From an uncultured Alteromonadaceae bacterium (GTDB lineage: Bacteria; Pseudomonadota; Gammaproteobacteria; Enterobacterales; Alteromonadaceae), in NCBI GenBank assembly GCA_913056495.1, contig CAJXMO010000017.1, positions 1-64,000 of the forward strand: a DNA stretch of 64,000 nucleotides, written 5' to 3'. Below, piece after piece: positions 18,212 through 28,070 of this stretch. A program made the translations under genes and the position numbers. The stretch's first letter is position 1; each line of letters opens with the position of its first letter. The notes beneath the pieces are model-generated. The model did no database searches and was not told where the DNA came from. It saw nothing but the letters and a program-made list of their open reading frames with translations.

Positions 18212-18560
18212 TAGATTTTCCTTATTCCTTTAAAAGACTTATTTTAACTATCAGGTTTTTTAGCCTAAGCACAAACCATAATGCAGATTGGTTAATTTAC
18301 TATTAAAAAATAAACCACATCTAATTTTTAATGTTATGGCAACCAAGCTTAGCATATGGATAGTGCAGTTAATGTTTCATTCGGTCAAATACATAATCCG
18401 GAAATTTCACGCATTCAGGCAGAACGATTTTTAGTTTTTGGGCAACTATAAAGGGTGGGTATAATTTGAACCGGTAAAAGAAGCAGGTTCTAATCCACTT
18501 CTTTTACCTGAGCTGGAGATTAAAATAGTAGCAGTTAAATACCCCTTAAATCATCTGGGA
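18212..18560. other. Intergenic region with a hairpin
   Basis: About 350 bases without a gene. A hairpin with arms GGTAAAAGAAG (18473-18483) and CTTCTTTTACC (18498-18508) lies downstream of the HupE-like gene on the minus strand and could be its terminator. Confidence 0.5.
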
Positions 18561-19652
18561 TCAGGCGATACGCTCAAATGCCCAGAATGAACCTAACAAT
18601 ACAATGCTCAATGAAATCAGCGGCATCACGACTTTTTGGTATGTTTTATACCTGAGCAAATACCACATAATGGGGAGCGTGATTATGGCTAAGCTCAGCT
18701 GACCAATTTCTACACCCAGATTAAAGGCTAATAGCGGTACAAATACAGGAGCGCCATCGGCGCCAAGGCCAATATCCATTAGCACATTAGCAAAACCTAA
18801 ACCATGGATCAGGCCAAAGACACTGGTGAGTATCCATCTGAAATGCGGGTGGTGCTTGGTCCATAAATTTTCTAAACCAACATAAACAATAGAGAGCGCA
18901 ATAATCAGCTCGGTCCATTTAGCAGGCACAGTGACAATATTGAGTGAAGCTAAAGATAGAGTGACAGAGTGCGCCAGCGTAAAGCAGGTAATAATGAGCG
19001 CTGCATGTTTCCAATTACGGCAAATAATGAGCAAACCCAGCAAAAAGACTAAATGATCAAATCCAATTAAAATATGCTCAACACCTAGCTCAAGGAATAA
19101 CGCGAATACGCCTTCCTCATTTTCTTTTTTAGCCGTGTAAGAAGCTTGGGTAATTTGAATCCCGTCCAACCTATGATCCCAGTTATGAACAAACAAGCCC
19201 AGTTGAGTGCCTTTTTCATTTAATACTGGGATGGTCAATTTATATTCGCGGTTTGTCTGCTCAATAAAGTCACTGACAAAATCAAGTCGCCCCGGTGTAA
19301 TCGGGCCTGGGTAAGTGACATTAAATACAACGGCATCTTCACTGGTAATAATTTGAATATCGACATGATTTGCTTTTAGTGGCTTACCATCAAGCGTAAC
19401 CCGCATAAACTGTTTGGCTTTAGCGGCCAAATGGTCATGTATTTTTGGTAAATTACCCGGGCTAATTTGATTGTTTCTGTCGATAATGTCCTGCGAAAAC
19501 ACATCAGCTGTGACTGACGCAAAATTATATTCAACCCGTAACTGTTTTTGTTCAGTAATGGTCATTTTGGCTTCACCGGAAAATACATCATGTGCCTGAG
19601 CGGTAAAGCTAAAAAGCAGGATTATAAAAAGGCTGGTTAGTTTTTGTATCAT
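18561..19652 (-). CDS. HupE/UreJ-family membrane protein
   Basis: A 363-residue protein: signal peptide (LTSLFIILLFSFTAQA), a periplasmic beta-rich domain (about 20-180), then six or so TM helices with the HupE/UreJ_2 motifs GFDHLVFLLGLL, HSVTLSLASL and FGLIHGLGFANVL. Relatives of this membrane part are linked to nickel or cobalt uptake; the version with a large exported N-terminal domain is common in marine bacteria and is uncharacterised. The frame extends to ATG 19691, but that start would add 13 polar residues before the signal peptide and lacks a ribosome binding site, so 19652 is chosen. It ends next to the DUF1961 gene but is not obviously part of the pectin pathway. Confidence 0.8.
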   Translation of the reverse strand: MIQKLTSLFIILLFSFTAQAHDVFSGEAKMTITEQKQLRVEYNFASVTADVFSQDIIDRNNQISPGNLPKIHDHLAAKAKQFMRVTLDGKPLKANHVDIQIITSEDAVVFNVTYPGPITPGRLDFVSDFIEQTNREYKLTIPVLNEKGTQLGLFVHNWDHRLDGIQITQASYTAKKENEEGVFALFLELGVEHILIGFDHLVFLLGLLIICRNWKHAALIITCFTLAHSVTLSLASLNIVTVPAKWTELIIALSIVYVGLENLWTKHHPHFRWILTSVFGLIHGLGFANVLMDIGLGADGAPVFVPLLAFNLGVEIGQLSLAIITLPIMWYLLRYKTYQKVVMPLISLSIVLLGSFWAFERIA

Positions 19653-19702
19653 TTTTATCTCGTTAACATAATTATTGTTATAAGTTGACATTGAGTGGCA
19701 AG

Positions 19703-20461
19703 TTAGTTGTTCAGTGCCCAGACTTTAAAGTTTTTGTATTGGAATTGGGTCCATTTCATCTGACGAAAACCAATTTTACCCCCTGTCAGCGCACTGCCTG
19801 TATCAATACCTTCTATAAAAGCTTGATTATCAATGTAATCTATCACTTTTCTGTCATCAATATACATTTTGATATGGTTCTTGTTTTTAACCAATCGAAC
19901 GGTATGGGGGTGGGTGGACTGGGCTGCTATGCCTTCTTTTCCTTCCTGTAATAAAGAAAAGGTATTGTTTTTACGTAAATTAGCATGGCCCCGATCCGGA
20001 TTATGTGCTGCATTGGTATAATACGAAATATGATAACTTTTGATATCGCCTTGGGTATATTGGCTGAAGGTACCGTCTCTTTGCGGGAGTGCGGGGCTAA
20101 AAATATCTTCTCCATTTACGCCTTTAGCGGCAAAAAAGACAATAACGAGTCCTGCATCTGTTTTTAAATTTTGAGCTTGCCATTCTGCAATAAAAGAATC
20201 CGGAAAATCCTGAGGACACCAAAACACATGGTGCATTGTTTCATTGGGTGAATACATTTGCATCCAGCCATCGCTGAATTCCGTTTTCCCTGGACCTTCC
20301 ATGACCCAGTTTCGAACCTCTTCAGCTGAAGATAAGTCATTAGAATACAAAAGCGCGCCTTTTTTCGGGTCGCTTTGCGCGGTACTCTGACAGCCCGACA
20401 AAAGACTTAAGGTCATGGCTAATAAGCTGAAGTTAAGTAACGTTTTTATATTTTTTATCAT
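19703..20461 (-). CDS. DUF1961-family lipoprotein (YesU-like)
   Basis: A 252-residue lipoprotein (lipobox LSGC, Cys24) with a jelly-roll, concanavalin-like body. The stretches FSDGWMQMYSPNETMHHVFW and HPHTVRLVKNKNHIKMYID are typical of DUF1961. The Bacillus subtilis member, YesU, is encoded in the rhamnogalacturonan utilisation cluster together with YetA, and here the gene is divergent from a YetA/PL26-like enzyme. A role in handling rhamnogalacturonan I, as a sugar-binding or lyase-like protein in the periplasm, is therefore a reasonable inference. Its activity cannot be read from sequence. Confidence 0.78.
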   Translation of the reverse strand: MIKNIKTLLNFSLLAMTLSLLSGCQSTAQSDPKKGALLYSNDLSSAEEVRNWVMEGPGKTEFSDGWMQMYSPNETMHHVFWCPQDFPDSFIAEWQAQNLKTDAGLVIVFFAAKGVNGEDIFSPALPQRDGTFSQYTQGDIKSYHISYYTNAAHNPDRGHANLRKNNTFSLLQEGKEGIAAQSTHPHTVRLVKNKNHIKMYIDDRKVIDYIDNQAFIEGIDTGSALTGGKIGFRQMKWTQFQYKNFKVWALNN

Positions 20462-20639
20462 TTTTATGCCTTCTTACAGATGAATACATAGCACAATGTC
20501 TGGCTTGTTAAACATATTAAATCAAAAACAATCAATAGTGGTCATTGTAATTCATGTGTGATATAAGTTAAACACTATTTGAATAGTTTTCTATTTTGTT
20601 AATCTTTCAGCAGTAACTTCTAATAAAGCAGAGAAAATT

Positions 20640-23354
20640 ATGGATCGTCGAGAATTTATAAAAAGAACCACGATAGCTGCATCTATTCCACTTGCACTAT
20701 CCGCTTGTAGTCAGACCGCTCAGATGGCCAATGCTACCAGTCAACCATTAAACCGAATTTTACGCAAACCTGGTCAGTTAAGTTGGTTGGAAGGAAAAGA
20801 AGCTGCCTACCAGCCGGGTACAACCTGGGGTAAACCTTGGCCTCAGGGTGAATTGAATAAATCTCAAGCTTTAAAACTGATTAGCGAACAGGGTCAAAAC
20901 GTGCCGTTGCAAAGTTGGCCTACCGCATACTGGCCGGATGGTAGTATAAAGTGGACGGCTCATGCGGTTCCTGCTGATGAAAAGTTAGGACAAAATTTCC
21001 ACATTGAAAAAGGTCAACCTGCAACGCCTAGCTCAGCCGTTAAGGTGAATAAACAAGAAAACGGTATTGCGGTTTCCACTGGCGTTATTTCATGTTTAGT
21101 GCCGAGTCAGGGTGAATATATAGTCACCAATATGAAACGTGGCGGTAAGTTAATTGCGAAAAACGCTCGATTAGTCGGATTAGTTCAGGATCAGGCCGAA
21201 AATGAACCGGAAAATCCGGCTCAGGTTGAAAGCTTTGTCTCCAGTGTGGAAACGGTTGAAGTTGATCAAACGGGTCCGGTACGGGCTGTTATTAAAGTGA
21301 GTGGTAAACAAAAGCGCCAGTCCGGTAGTGAATGGCTGCCATTTACACTTCGTCTGTATTTTTATGCAGGCGGCGAAACCATTAAAATAAGTCATACCTT
21401 CATTTATGACGGTGACGATCAAAATGATTTTATCCGAGGCTTAGGTCTGCGCTTTAATGTTGTCCAAAACGATAAAGAACTTTATAACCGCCACGTAAGA
21501 TTTGTCGGTGAAAATGACGGGCTATGGGGCGAGTCACCAAAAGGCATTACAGGTTTACGTCGTGATCCTGGTCAGGCGGTTAAAGATGCGCAGGTTGCGG
21601 GTATTGCAACGCCGCCGATTAGTGAGTGGGATGAAAGAGTCAGCAGTCGAATGCACTGGATCCCAACCTGGAATGACTTTACGTTAACTCAGGCTAATGC
21701 AAATGGTTTTACCGTGAAAAAACGGACCAAAGCCGGTCATGCCTGGATAGATGCGGATCAGGGCCACAGAGCGAATGGTTCCACTTATTTAGGTGGGGTA
21801 TCGGGCGGCGTATTGTTTGGCATGCGCGATTTCTGGCAACTTCACCCGGTGCAGGTTGATATTCGCGGTGCTGGTTTAGACGAGTCAGAAGCCACGCTTT
21901 GGTATTATTCACCGGAAGCGCCGGCAATGGATGTGCGTTTTTATCATGATGGTTTGGGCCAGGAAACTTACGACCAGCAGCTAGACGCTTTGAATATTAC
22001 CTATGAAGATTATGAACCCGGATTCGGCACCGCCTATGGCGTTGCCCGAACAACCGATTTTACGCTGGCGATTTTAGATAAAACGCCTGCACGTCAAGAT
22101 ACGGTAGATATGGCCAAAGTTATTGGTCAGTCTGATTTAGTAGTGGCTTCTCCAGAAGATTTTATTGCCAGCGGGGTATTTGGTGGTTTATTCAGCTTAC
22201 CGGATCGCTCAACGCCAGCTAAAACAGAAATTGAAGACAGGCTCGACTGGAGTGTTCAGTATTATAAAAAACAAGTCGATCAGCGCCACTGGTATGGTTT
22301 CTGGAATTTTGGCGATGTCATGCACACTTATGATGAAGACCGTCATGTCTGGCGTTATGACATTGGTGGATATGCCTGGGATAATTCAGAGCTATCGCCT
22401 GATTTATGGTTGTGGTTTTCGTTTTTACGAACGGGCGATGCAGATACCTTTCGAATTGCTGAGCGTATGACACGACATAACCGGGATGTGGATATCTATC
22501 ATGCCGGTCGATTTAAAGGTTTTGGTACCCGTCATAATGTACAGCACTGGGGCTGTAGTGCAAAACAGCTCAGGGTCAGTACTTCAGCCTATCGCCGTTT
22601 CCATTATTATCTGACGGTGGATGACAGAACTGGCGATGTATTAAATGAAGTGGTTGATGCGGATGAATCATTGGCGAATCTGAATGCGACCCGAAAAGTT
22701 GCACGTGTAAATCCAATCCCGGATAAAGCTGTGATGGGCGTAGGAACCGACTGGGGCTCAGTTGCAACCAACTGGCTAACCGCTTGGGAGCGAACTGGTG
22801 ATGATAAATATAAACAGCGTTTAGTTAATGCGATGAAAGTGATTGGCGGTCATAAAAATGGCTTCTTTGCCGGTTCATTTGGTTATGATACCCAAACTAA
22901 AACGCTGATTCCGTATCCGGATGCCGGGCCAACTATTTCTCATTTGAACTCAGTATTTGGTTTGATTGAAGTTAATACTGAACTGAACCAGCTATTGGAT
23001 GTGCCTGAATACAAAGCCGCATGGCTTAAATACGGGCGTTTCTACAGCGCGAGCCGTGAAGAGCAACAAGCCGAGTTTGGCCGCTCTTTCCGAGGTAACA
23101 GTTTAACGGTTGGCCATTCAAGACTGACCGCTTACACCTCTAAAAATGAGGATGATCCTGCACTGGCTAAACGTGCCTGGATAGAATTCACCAAAGAGTG
23201 GGGGGGTAAAAAGACAATAGGAACGACCCAAGTTGAAGGGCCTGATGTGTTAAACCCGGTAGATGAAGCGCCTTGGGTATCGACCAATGGTGCATCTCAG
23301 TGGGGTCTGGCTGCAATTCAAAACCTTGCATTAGCCGGTGATTATTTAGAGTAA
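20640..23354 (+). CDS. Exo-rhamnogalacturonan lyase-like protein (PcRGLX/YetA-like, PL26)
   Basis: A 904-residue exported enzyme. The N-terminus DRREFIKRTT fits the twin-arginine motif, and LSAC (Cys22) is a lipobox, so it is probably a Tat-exported, folded lipoprotein. The rest is the PcRGLX/YetA-like architecture: N-terminal beta-sandwich (QLSWLEGKEAAYQPGTTWGK and LQSWPTAYWPDGSIKWTAHA), a second beta domain, and a C-terminal alpha/alpha barrel (LWLWFSFLRTGDADTFRIAE, ARFKGFGTRHNVQHWG-like). The family removes unsaturated disaccharides from the reducing end of rhamnogalacturonan I. It is divergent from the DUF1961 gene and upstream of GH105, transporter and PL22 genes. Family call is strong; activity is inferred. 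Confidence 0.85.
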   Translation: MDRREFIKRTTIAASIPLALSACSQTAQMANATSQPLNRILRKPGQLSWLEGKEAAYQPGTTWGKPWPQGELNKSQALKLISEQGQNVPLQSWPTAYWPDGSIKWTAHAVPADEKLGQNFHIEKGQPATPSSAVKVNKQENGIAVSTGVISCLVPSQGEYIVTNMKRGGKLIAKNARLVGLVQDQAENEPENPAQVESFVSSVETVEVDQTGPVRAVIKVSGKQKRQSGSEWLPFTLRLYFYAGGETIKISHTFIYDGDDQNDFIRGLGLRFNVVQNDKELYNRHVRFVGENDGLWGESPKGITGLRRDPGQAVKDAQVAGIATPPISEWDERVSSRMHWIPTWNDFTLTQANANGFTVKKRTKAGHAWIDADQGHRANGSTYLGGVSGGVLFGMRDFWQLHPVQVDIRGAGLDESEATLWYYSPEAPAMDVRFYHDGLGQETYDQQLDALNITYEDYEPGFGTAYGVARTTDFTLAILDKTPARQDTVDMAKVIGQSDLVVASPEDFIASGVFGGLFSLPDRSTPAKTEIEDRLDWSVQYYKKQVDQRHWYGFWNFGDVMHTYDEDRHVWRYDIGGYAWDNSELSPDLWLWFSFLRTGDADTFRIAERMTRHNRDVDIYHAGRFKGFGTRHNVQHWGCSAKQLRVSTSAYRRFHYYLTVDDRTGDVLNEVVDADESLANLNATRKVARVNPIPDKAVMGVGTDWGSVATNWLTAWERTGDDKYKQRLVNAMKVIGGHKNGFFAGSFGYDTQTKTLIPYPDAGPTISHLNSVFGLIEVNTELNQLLDVPEYKAAWLKYGRFYSASREEQQAEFGRSFRGNSLTVGHSRLTAYTSKNEDDPALAKRAWIEFTKEWGGKKTIGTTQVEGPDVLNPVDEAPWVSTNGASQWGLAAIQNLALAGDYLE

Positions 23355-23808
23355 CATTTTGTTAAATATTTAATCATAGCGTTGTAAATTATCCGGCTCA
23401 AGCAGTTGAGCCGGATGTTTCTAAAAACTTTTCACATAACACCTTGTATTAAAAGATAAAATAAATTATTTTAATTATCCTCTATTGATAATAATTGCTG
23501 ACTTTTAGTCAATTATTAAACTTTTCTTTTCCCTTTCCTAATTTAAATTCACTCAATAACCACAAAATATTCGCTCACAAACAATCAAAAGGTTGCATGT
23601 TATTTCATTTTGGCATAAAGTTGCCATTAAATTTAATTTAATATTAACTTTTGTAACTTATTGTGATTGGATTGTAGTTTTGTTGAATTAACTAATTTAA
23701 TAGTTTGACTGAAAGTTAATCAGTGAATAGGCAATTTTTAATCAGTTAAGTTTTATTTTGATTTTATGATCACGGCTTATTAGCGTTTCAGATAGAGGAA
23801 AACCCAGC
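23355..23808. other. Long intergenic region before GH105, with hairpin
   Basis: About 450 AT-rich bases. The hairpin ATCCGGCTCAA / TTGAGCCGGAT (23391-23401 and 23406-23416) probably terminates the PL26-like gene. The remaining 390 bases presumably hold the promoter of the GH105-MFS-PL22 group; no ECF-type element is present. Confidence 0.5.
23391..23416 (+). terminator. Hairpin terminator of the PL26-like gene
   Basis: 11-bp perfect stem with a 4-base loop, 36 bases after the stop codon. The U-tract is weak. Confidence 0.6.
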
Positions 23809-24915
23809 ATGCCAGCACTAGCTCATGATATTCAGTATTCAACTGTTCGTACTAAAATTGATAAATTAATTGATAATCTTGTTAACATTAAAGATGAAAC
23901 CGGTGAGTTTTTATTAAAGTTAGAAGATGGTCGCGTCATTGATACAAAAGGCTGGGCCGGATGGGAATGGACCCATGGCATTGGTTTATACGGTTTAATG
24001 AAGTACTGGGACATCACCGGTGATGAAAAACCAAAAGAAATTATTGAGCAATGGTTTAAAGACAGATTAGCTGAAGGGACTGCGACTAAAAACGTGAATA
24101 CTATGTCACCGTTTTTAACCTTAGCTTATATGCAAGAACGTAGTGGCGATCGTAGCTTTTTACCTTATTTAGATGTATGGGCTGAGTGGATTATGGACGG
24201 TATTCCACGTACTGAAGAAATGGGCATTCAGCACATCGTTTACAACTCAGAAAACTATCAGCAAATGTGGGATGACACTTTAATGATGAGTGTTATGCCA
24301 TTAGCTAAAATTGGTTTGTTGTTAGACAGACCTCACTATGTAGAAGAAGCAAAACGTCAGTTTATGCTGCACACCAAATATTTAGCTGACCGTAAGACAG
24401 GTTTATGGTTCCATGGCTGGACATTTGACGGTCGCCATAACTTTGCTGATGCATTATGGGCGCGTGGTAATTCTTGGGTCACAATTGCAATTCCTGAATT
24501 CATTGAATTGTTAGATTTACCAGAAACAGATGCAACCCGTATGTTTTTAATTGAAACATTAGAAGCTCAGGTTAAAGCCTTAGTTGAAACTCAGCATGAA
24601 AGTGGCTTGTGGCATACGATTATGGATCACCCAGATTCTTATCTTGAGGCCTCTGCGGCAGCTGGCTTTGGTTACGGTATTTTAAAAGCGGTTCGTAAAG
24701 GTTATATCGATAAGAAATACGAAGAATGTGGTATTAAAGCGATTAAAGCTGTAATTGAAAACATTGATGAAACAGGTGAATTACAACAGGTTTCATTCGG
24801 TACGCCTGTATTTGATGATGTTCAGGGCTACAAAGACATTCCTTTAACTTCTATGCCTTATGGTCAGTCAATGGCCATTCTTGCATTAGTTGAGTTTATG
24901 AACCAATACATCTAA
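23809..24915 (+). CDS. Unsaturated rhamnogalacturonyl hydrolase (GH105, YteR-like)
   Basis: A 368-residue alpha/alpha-barrel enzyme without a signal peptide, so cytoplasmic. WAGWEWTHGIGLYGLMKYW is the family-typical early stretch, MWDDTLMM (D155/D156) supplies the general acid, and LWFHGWTFDGRHNFADALWARGNSW (read in two parts) matches the YteR/YesR substrate pocket. It hydrates and cleaves the unsaturated galacturonyl residue left by rhamnogalacturonan lyases, giving rhamnose and a keto-uronate. It fits with the exported exo-lyase and the transporter that follows. RBS AGAGGA precedes the ATG by about 10 bases. Confidence 0.9.
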   Translation: MPALAHDIQYSTVRTKIDKLIDNLVNIKDETGEFLLKLEDGRVIDTKGWAGWEWTHGIGLYGLMKYWDITGDEKPKEIIEQWFKDRLAEGTATKNVNTMSPFLTLAYMQERSGDRSFLPYLDVWAEWIMDGIPRTEEMGIQHIVYNSENYQQMWDDTLMMSVMPLAKIGLLLDRPHYVEEAKRQFMLHTKYLADRKTGLWFHGWTFDGRHNFADALWARGNSWVTIAIPEFIELLDLPETDATRMFLIETLEAQVKALVETQHESGLWHTIMDHPDSYLEASAAAGFGYGILKAVRKGYIDKKYEECGIKAIKAVIENIDETGELQQVSFGTPVFDDVQGYKDIPLTSMPYGQSMAILALVEFMNQYI

Positions 24916-24925
24916 TTAAAACGAC

Positions 24926-24962
24926 ATAGGTTGGGCTATCTAGCGCCCAACCTATTTATTTT
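24926..24962 (+). terminator. Terminator-like hairpin after GH105
   Basis: Arms ATAGGTTGGGC (24926-24936) and GCCCAACCTAT (24945-24955), followed by TTATTTTT. Transcription may partly continue into the transporter. Confidence 0.75.
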
Positions 24963-25010
24963 TAGGTTCAAACTTACCCATTAACAGAAGTAATAGCTTT
25001 GGGGGCTATA

Positions 25011-26594
25011 ATGACACAACGTAAAATCGGTTTTTTTAACTATACCGCCTATGGTTTAGGTGATGTACTCGGCGCAGGTTCAATGGCTGTTATCAGTGCC
25101 TGGGTTTTATTCTTCTATACAACCTATTGTGGCTTAGGGCCGCTTGAAGCGGGTATTATTTTCGCCTCTGCTCGTATATTAGATGCGGTTGCCAGCCCCC
25201 TAATTGGTTATTTATCTGATAATGCCGACTCAACTCGTTTAGGCCGTAAATTTGGCCGTCGTAAAGTATTTTTACTGTTTGCTATTCCATTATTGCCCAG
25301 CTTTGCTTTCATGTGGGTGAGCGGGCAGCACTTTTTATATTATTTATTTACTTATATTTTCTTTGAACTGGTTTATGCCTCTGTATTGATTCCATACGAA
25401 ACGCTGGCAGCTGAGATGACAGATGATTTTCGTAAAAAAGGCATGTTTGCAGGTGCTCGTATTTTAGTGGGCCATTTATCTGCAATCGCCGCGACGATTT
25501 TACCTGCTTGGATTGTGGCTGTTTTAGGTGGTAAAGATTCACCGGATACCTTCTTGTACATGGGGGGCATTTTTGCTGTTGCCTTTATGATAGTGGTTGC
25601 GGTTGTTTATTTCTTTACCTGGGAGCGTGAAAAAACCGAAGAAGAGCTGGCTAAAATTGAAGCTGAAAAAGTACCGCTTTCACAAGTTTTCGGTAAATTA
25701 TATAAAGGCTTAGGTTTTACTTTAAAAATTCGCGCATTCCGTCTGCATCTGGGCATGTACCTAGGTGGTTATATCAGTCAGGATATATTTAACGCTGCAT
25801 TTACTTATTTTGCCGCTTTTGCATTAGGCAGTATTTTTGCTTACAGCGCGAGTGAATCTCTTAGTTTAACATCTTATTTGATGGCTTCTATTTTCACAGT
25901 TCAAACCATTGCAGTTGGTTCTGTGTTTGCCTGTGTTGCTTTATTACCAAGATTTTTCCCGGCACTGACATATCGCTTTGCCGCCGTTGCTTATATCGTC
26001 GGTATAGTAGGTTTAGCCGGTTTTTATTATGCAACGCCTGAATCACAGGCTGGTCAGATTAGCTGGATGGTGATAGCGCTAGTTTTTGCGGGTATTGGCC
26101 GTGGTTTATTAAATTATATTCCTTGGAATACTTACAACTATATGGCTGATGTTGACCAAATTGTTACTGGTCAACGTCGTGAAGGTAGTTTTGCCGGGGT
26201 GATGACTTTTATCCGTAAAGCGGCTCAGGCGAGCGCTGTATTTGCGGTAGGTGCAGCGCTTGAGATGGGGGGGCTGGTTAAAGGTCAGAAAATGCAGAGC
26301 CAGGAAGTGATGGAATCGATTGTGTCTATTATGACTTTCGGTCCGATTCTGGTATTAATTTTTGGTTATTGGGTTTCAACTAAATTTAAATTAGATACAG
26401 ATACTCATAAAATTTTAATGGATGAGATTGCCCGATTTAAAGCTGGCCACAGAGAGCCATCAAGCCCGGAAGCACAAGCGATTGTTGAAGATTTAACCGG
26501 TTGGAAATATGATCAATTGTGGGGCAATAATGAAGTAGGTCGTGAAGCGGCCGGAGAGTCAGTATCTGAAAAAAAGTGCGCAGGTGAAGCATAG
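25011..26594 (+). CDS. MFS transporter, glycoside-pentoside-hexuronide (GPH) type
   Basis: A 527-residue inner-membrane symporter with 12 or so TM helices. The start KIGFFNYTAYGLGDVLGAGS, the SPLIGYLSDNADSTRLGRKF-like loop with GRRK, and AAEMTDDFRKKGMFAGAR are GPH-family signatures. It probably imports unsaturated rhamnogalacturonan disaccharides or oligogalacturonides for GH105. The frame is open to a TTG at 24999, but ATG 25011 with GGGGG just upstream is better. The C-terminal tail of about 70 residues after the last helix is polar and longer than in the sugar-only members. It is followed two bases later by the PL22 gene. Confidence 0.88.
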   Translation: MTQRKIGFFNYTAYGLGDVLGAGSMAVISAWVLFFYTTYCGLGPLEAGIIFASARILDAVASPLIGYLSDNADSTRLGRKFGRRKVFLLFAIPLLPSFAFMWVSGQHFLYYLFTYIFFELVYASVLIPYETLAAEMTDDFRKKGMFAGARILVGHLSAIAATILPAWIVAVLGGKDSPDTFLYMGGIFAVAFMIVVAVVYFFTWEREKTEEELAKIEAEKVPLSQVFGKLYKGLGFTLKIRAFRLHLGMYLGGYISQDIFNAAFTYFAAFALGSIFAYSASESLSLTSYLMASIFTVQTIAVGSVFACVALLPRFFPALTYRFAAVAYIVGIVGLAGFYYATPESQAGQISWMVIALVFAGIGRGLLNYIPWNTYNYMADVDQIVTGQRREGSFAGVMTFIRKAAQASAVFAVGAALEMGGLVKGQKMQSQEVMESIVSIMTFGPILVLIFGYWVSTKFKLDTDTHKILMDEIARFKAGHREPSSPEAQAIVEDLTGWKYDQLWGNNEVGREAAGESVSEKKCAGEA

Positions 26595-26596
26595 CT

Positions 26597-27964
26597 ATGA
26601 AAGTATTTAATTATGCTGCAGCGGCTTCACTGTTCGTTACTGCATGTTTGTCAGGCTGTGCCCTTACCGGTACAGCTGACAGCAGCCAAGCTCAGCAAGC
26701 GTCGGCACCTAAATCATGGATAGATCCGGATACGGGCCATAAAGTGGTACGCTTATCGGATGAACCAGGCTCACGTTCACTCTATTTCCACCAAAATGCA
26801 TATGCGGCTGACGGTGATAAAATGGTGATTTCGGTTGCTGAGCCTAAAGGGGTCGCAGTGGTTGATTTAAAAACCTTTGAAAGTAAGCGTCTTTATACCC
26901 ATCCGGATGCAGGCATTTTATTTATGGGGCCCAAAGGACGTGAGGTTTATTTAACTCAAATAGCCCCGGATGAAGATGGTTTGCCTGTACACCCGCAAAA
27001 TGAATTGCAAAAGCCGACCAAAATAATCGCGGTTAATATTGATTCTGGCAATGTACGTGAAATTGCAAGCATACCACGCGGTAAAATTCATTCTATTAAT
27101 ATGAATGAAAGCCTTTTAATTGGTGCTTTTGCAGAAAAAGCGCATAGCTTAGAAACTGGCCCGCGTTTAGCGCGTTTTGAAGCCAGATACGAAGCAAAAG
27201 GTCCGGATGGTAAGCCACTTACATTTGCTGAAGCAAAAGAAGTGCGCATGGACGAGCGTTTGGAAATGCGCATTCCTATGCAAATGTTCACAGTGGATAC
27301 TAAAACTGGCGAACAAAAAGTCATTATGCAGTCAACTGACTGGCTTAACCATATTCAGTTCTCACCAACGGATCCTGAAAAGGTGATGTATTCACATGAA
27401 GGCCCCTGGCATAAAGTGGATCGTATTTGGTTGACTGACATTAATGGTAAAACGCCGCAAAAAATCCATACCCGGATGATGAATATGGAAATTGCCGGTC
27501 ATGAATTCTGGAGCTTTGATGGCAAAGAGATTTATTATGATTTACAAACGCCACGAGGCGAAGATTTCTGGTTAGCCAGCTATAACCTGGAAACCGGTAA
27601 AAAAGTCTGGCGCCATCTTGAACGGGATGAATGGTCTGTACATTTTAATATTTCGCGAGACGGTCAATTGTTTGCTGGTGATGGCGGTGATGAAGAAATG
27701 GTTGCCAAAGCACAAAACGGCAAATGGATTTATTTATTTGAATCTCAGCCTATTCATGATGTTGCCGGTATTCATGCCCGCAATGCAGAAGAACTGGTGC
27801 GTCCGGCCAAACTAAAAGCCACTAAACTGGTCAACATGGAAAAACATGATTATCGCTTAGAACCGAATGTGACTTTTACACCGGATGGTAAATGGATTGT
27901 TTTCCGCTCGAATATGCATGGTCCTGTTCATGTATATGCTGTTTCAGTTGAAGCGGAAAAATAA
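26597..27964 (+). CDS. Oligogalacturonate lyase (PL22), lipoprotein
   Basis: A 455-residue seven-bladed beta-propeller lyase. KSWIDPDTGHKVVRLSDEPG, SLYFHQNAYAADGDKMVIS and IAGHEFWSFDGKEIYYDLQ are PL22 hallmarks; the family cleaves unsaturated or saturated digalacturonate to 5-keto-4-deoxyuronate. Unlike the cytoplasmic enterobacterial enzyme of about 390 residues, this one has a signal peptide with lipobox LSGC (Cys21), so it should sit on the periplasmic side. It starts two bases after the transporter stop, with AGGTGA in the transporter's last codons, indicating translational coupling. Confidence 0.9.
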   Translation: MKVFNYAAAASLFVTACLSGCALTGTADSSQAQQASAPKSWIDPDTGHKVVRLSDEPGSRSLYFHQNAYAADGDKMVISVAEPKGVAVVDLKTFESKRLYTHPDAGILFMGPKGREVYLTQIAPDEDGLPVHPQNELQKPTKIIAVNIDSGNVREIASIPRGKIHSINMNESLLIGAFAEKAHSLETGPRLARFEARYEAKGPDGKPLTFAEAKEVRMDERLEMRIPMQMFTVDTKTGEQKVIMQSTDWLNHIQFSPTDPEKVMYSHEGPWHKVDRIWLTDINGKTPQKIHTRMMNMEIAGHEFWSFDGKEIYYDLQTPRGEDFWLASYNLETGKKVWRHLERDEWSVHFNISRDGQLFAGDGGDEEMVAKAQNGKWIYLFESQPIHDVAGIHARNAEELVRPAKLKATKLVNMEKHDYRLEPNVTFTPDGKWIVFRSNMHGPVHVYAVSVEAEK

Positions 27965-27984
27965 CCAATAAAATATTCTACGAG

Positions 27985-28010
27985 AAAAGGGGATTCAGTT
28001 CCCCTTTTTT
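27985..28010 (+). terminator. Rho-independent terminator after PL22
   Basis: Arms AAAAGGGGA (27985-27993) and TCCCCTTTT (28000-28008), followed by more T. Confidence 0.8.
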
Positions 28011-28070
28011 CTATTTATACCCGGTTTGTGTCAACCCATTCGGGTTTAAAAAATTTTAAGGAAACTTTCA

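Noticed and set aside
23655..23680. TTGTGA-containing stretch before GH105 as a CRP site
   Set aside because: Only one half-site matches; the second half is absent.
23771..23790. ACGG near the GH105 start as a sigma 2-type promoter
   Set aside because: No TCGT at the required distance.
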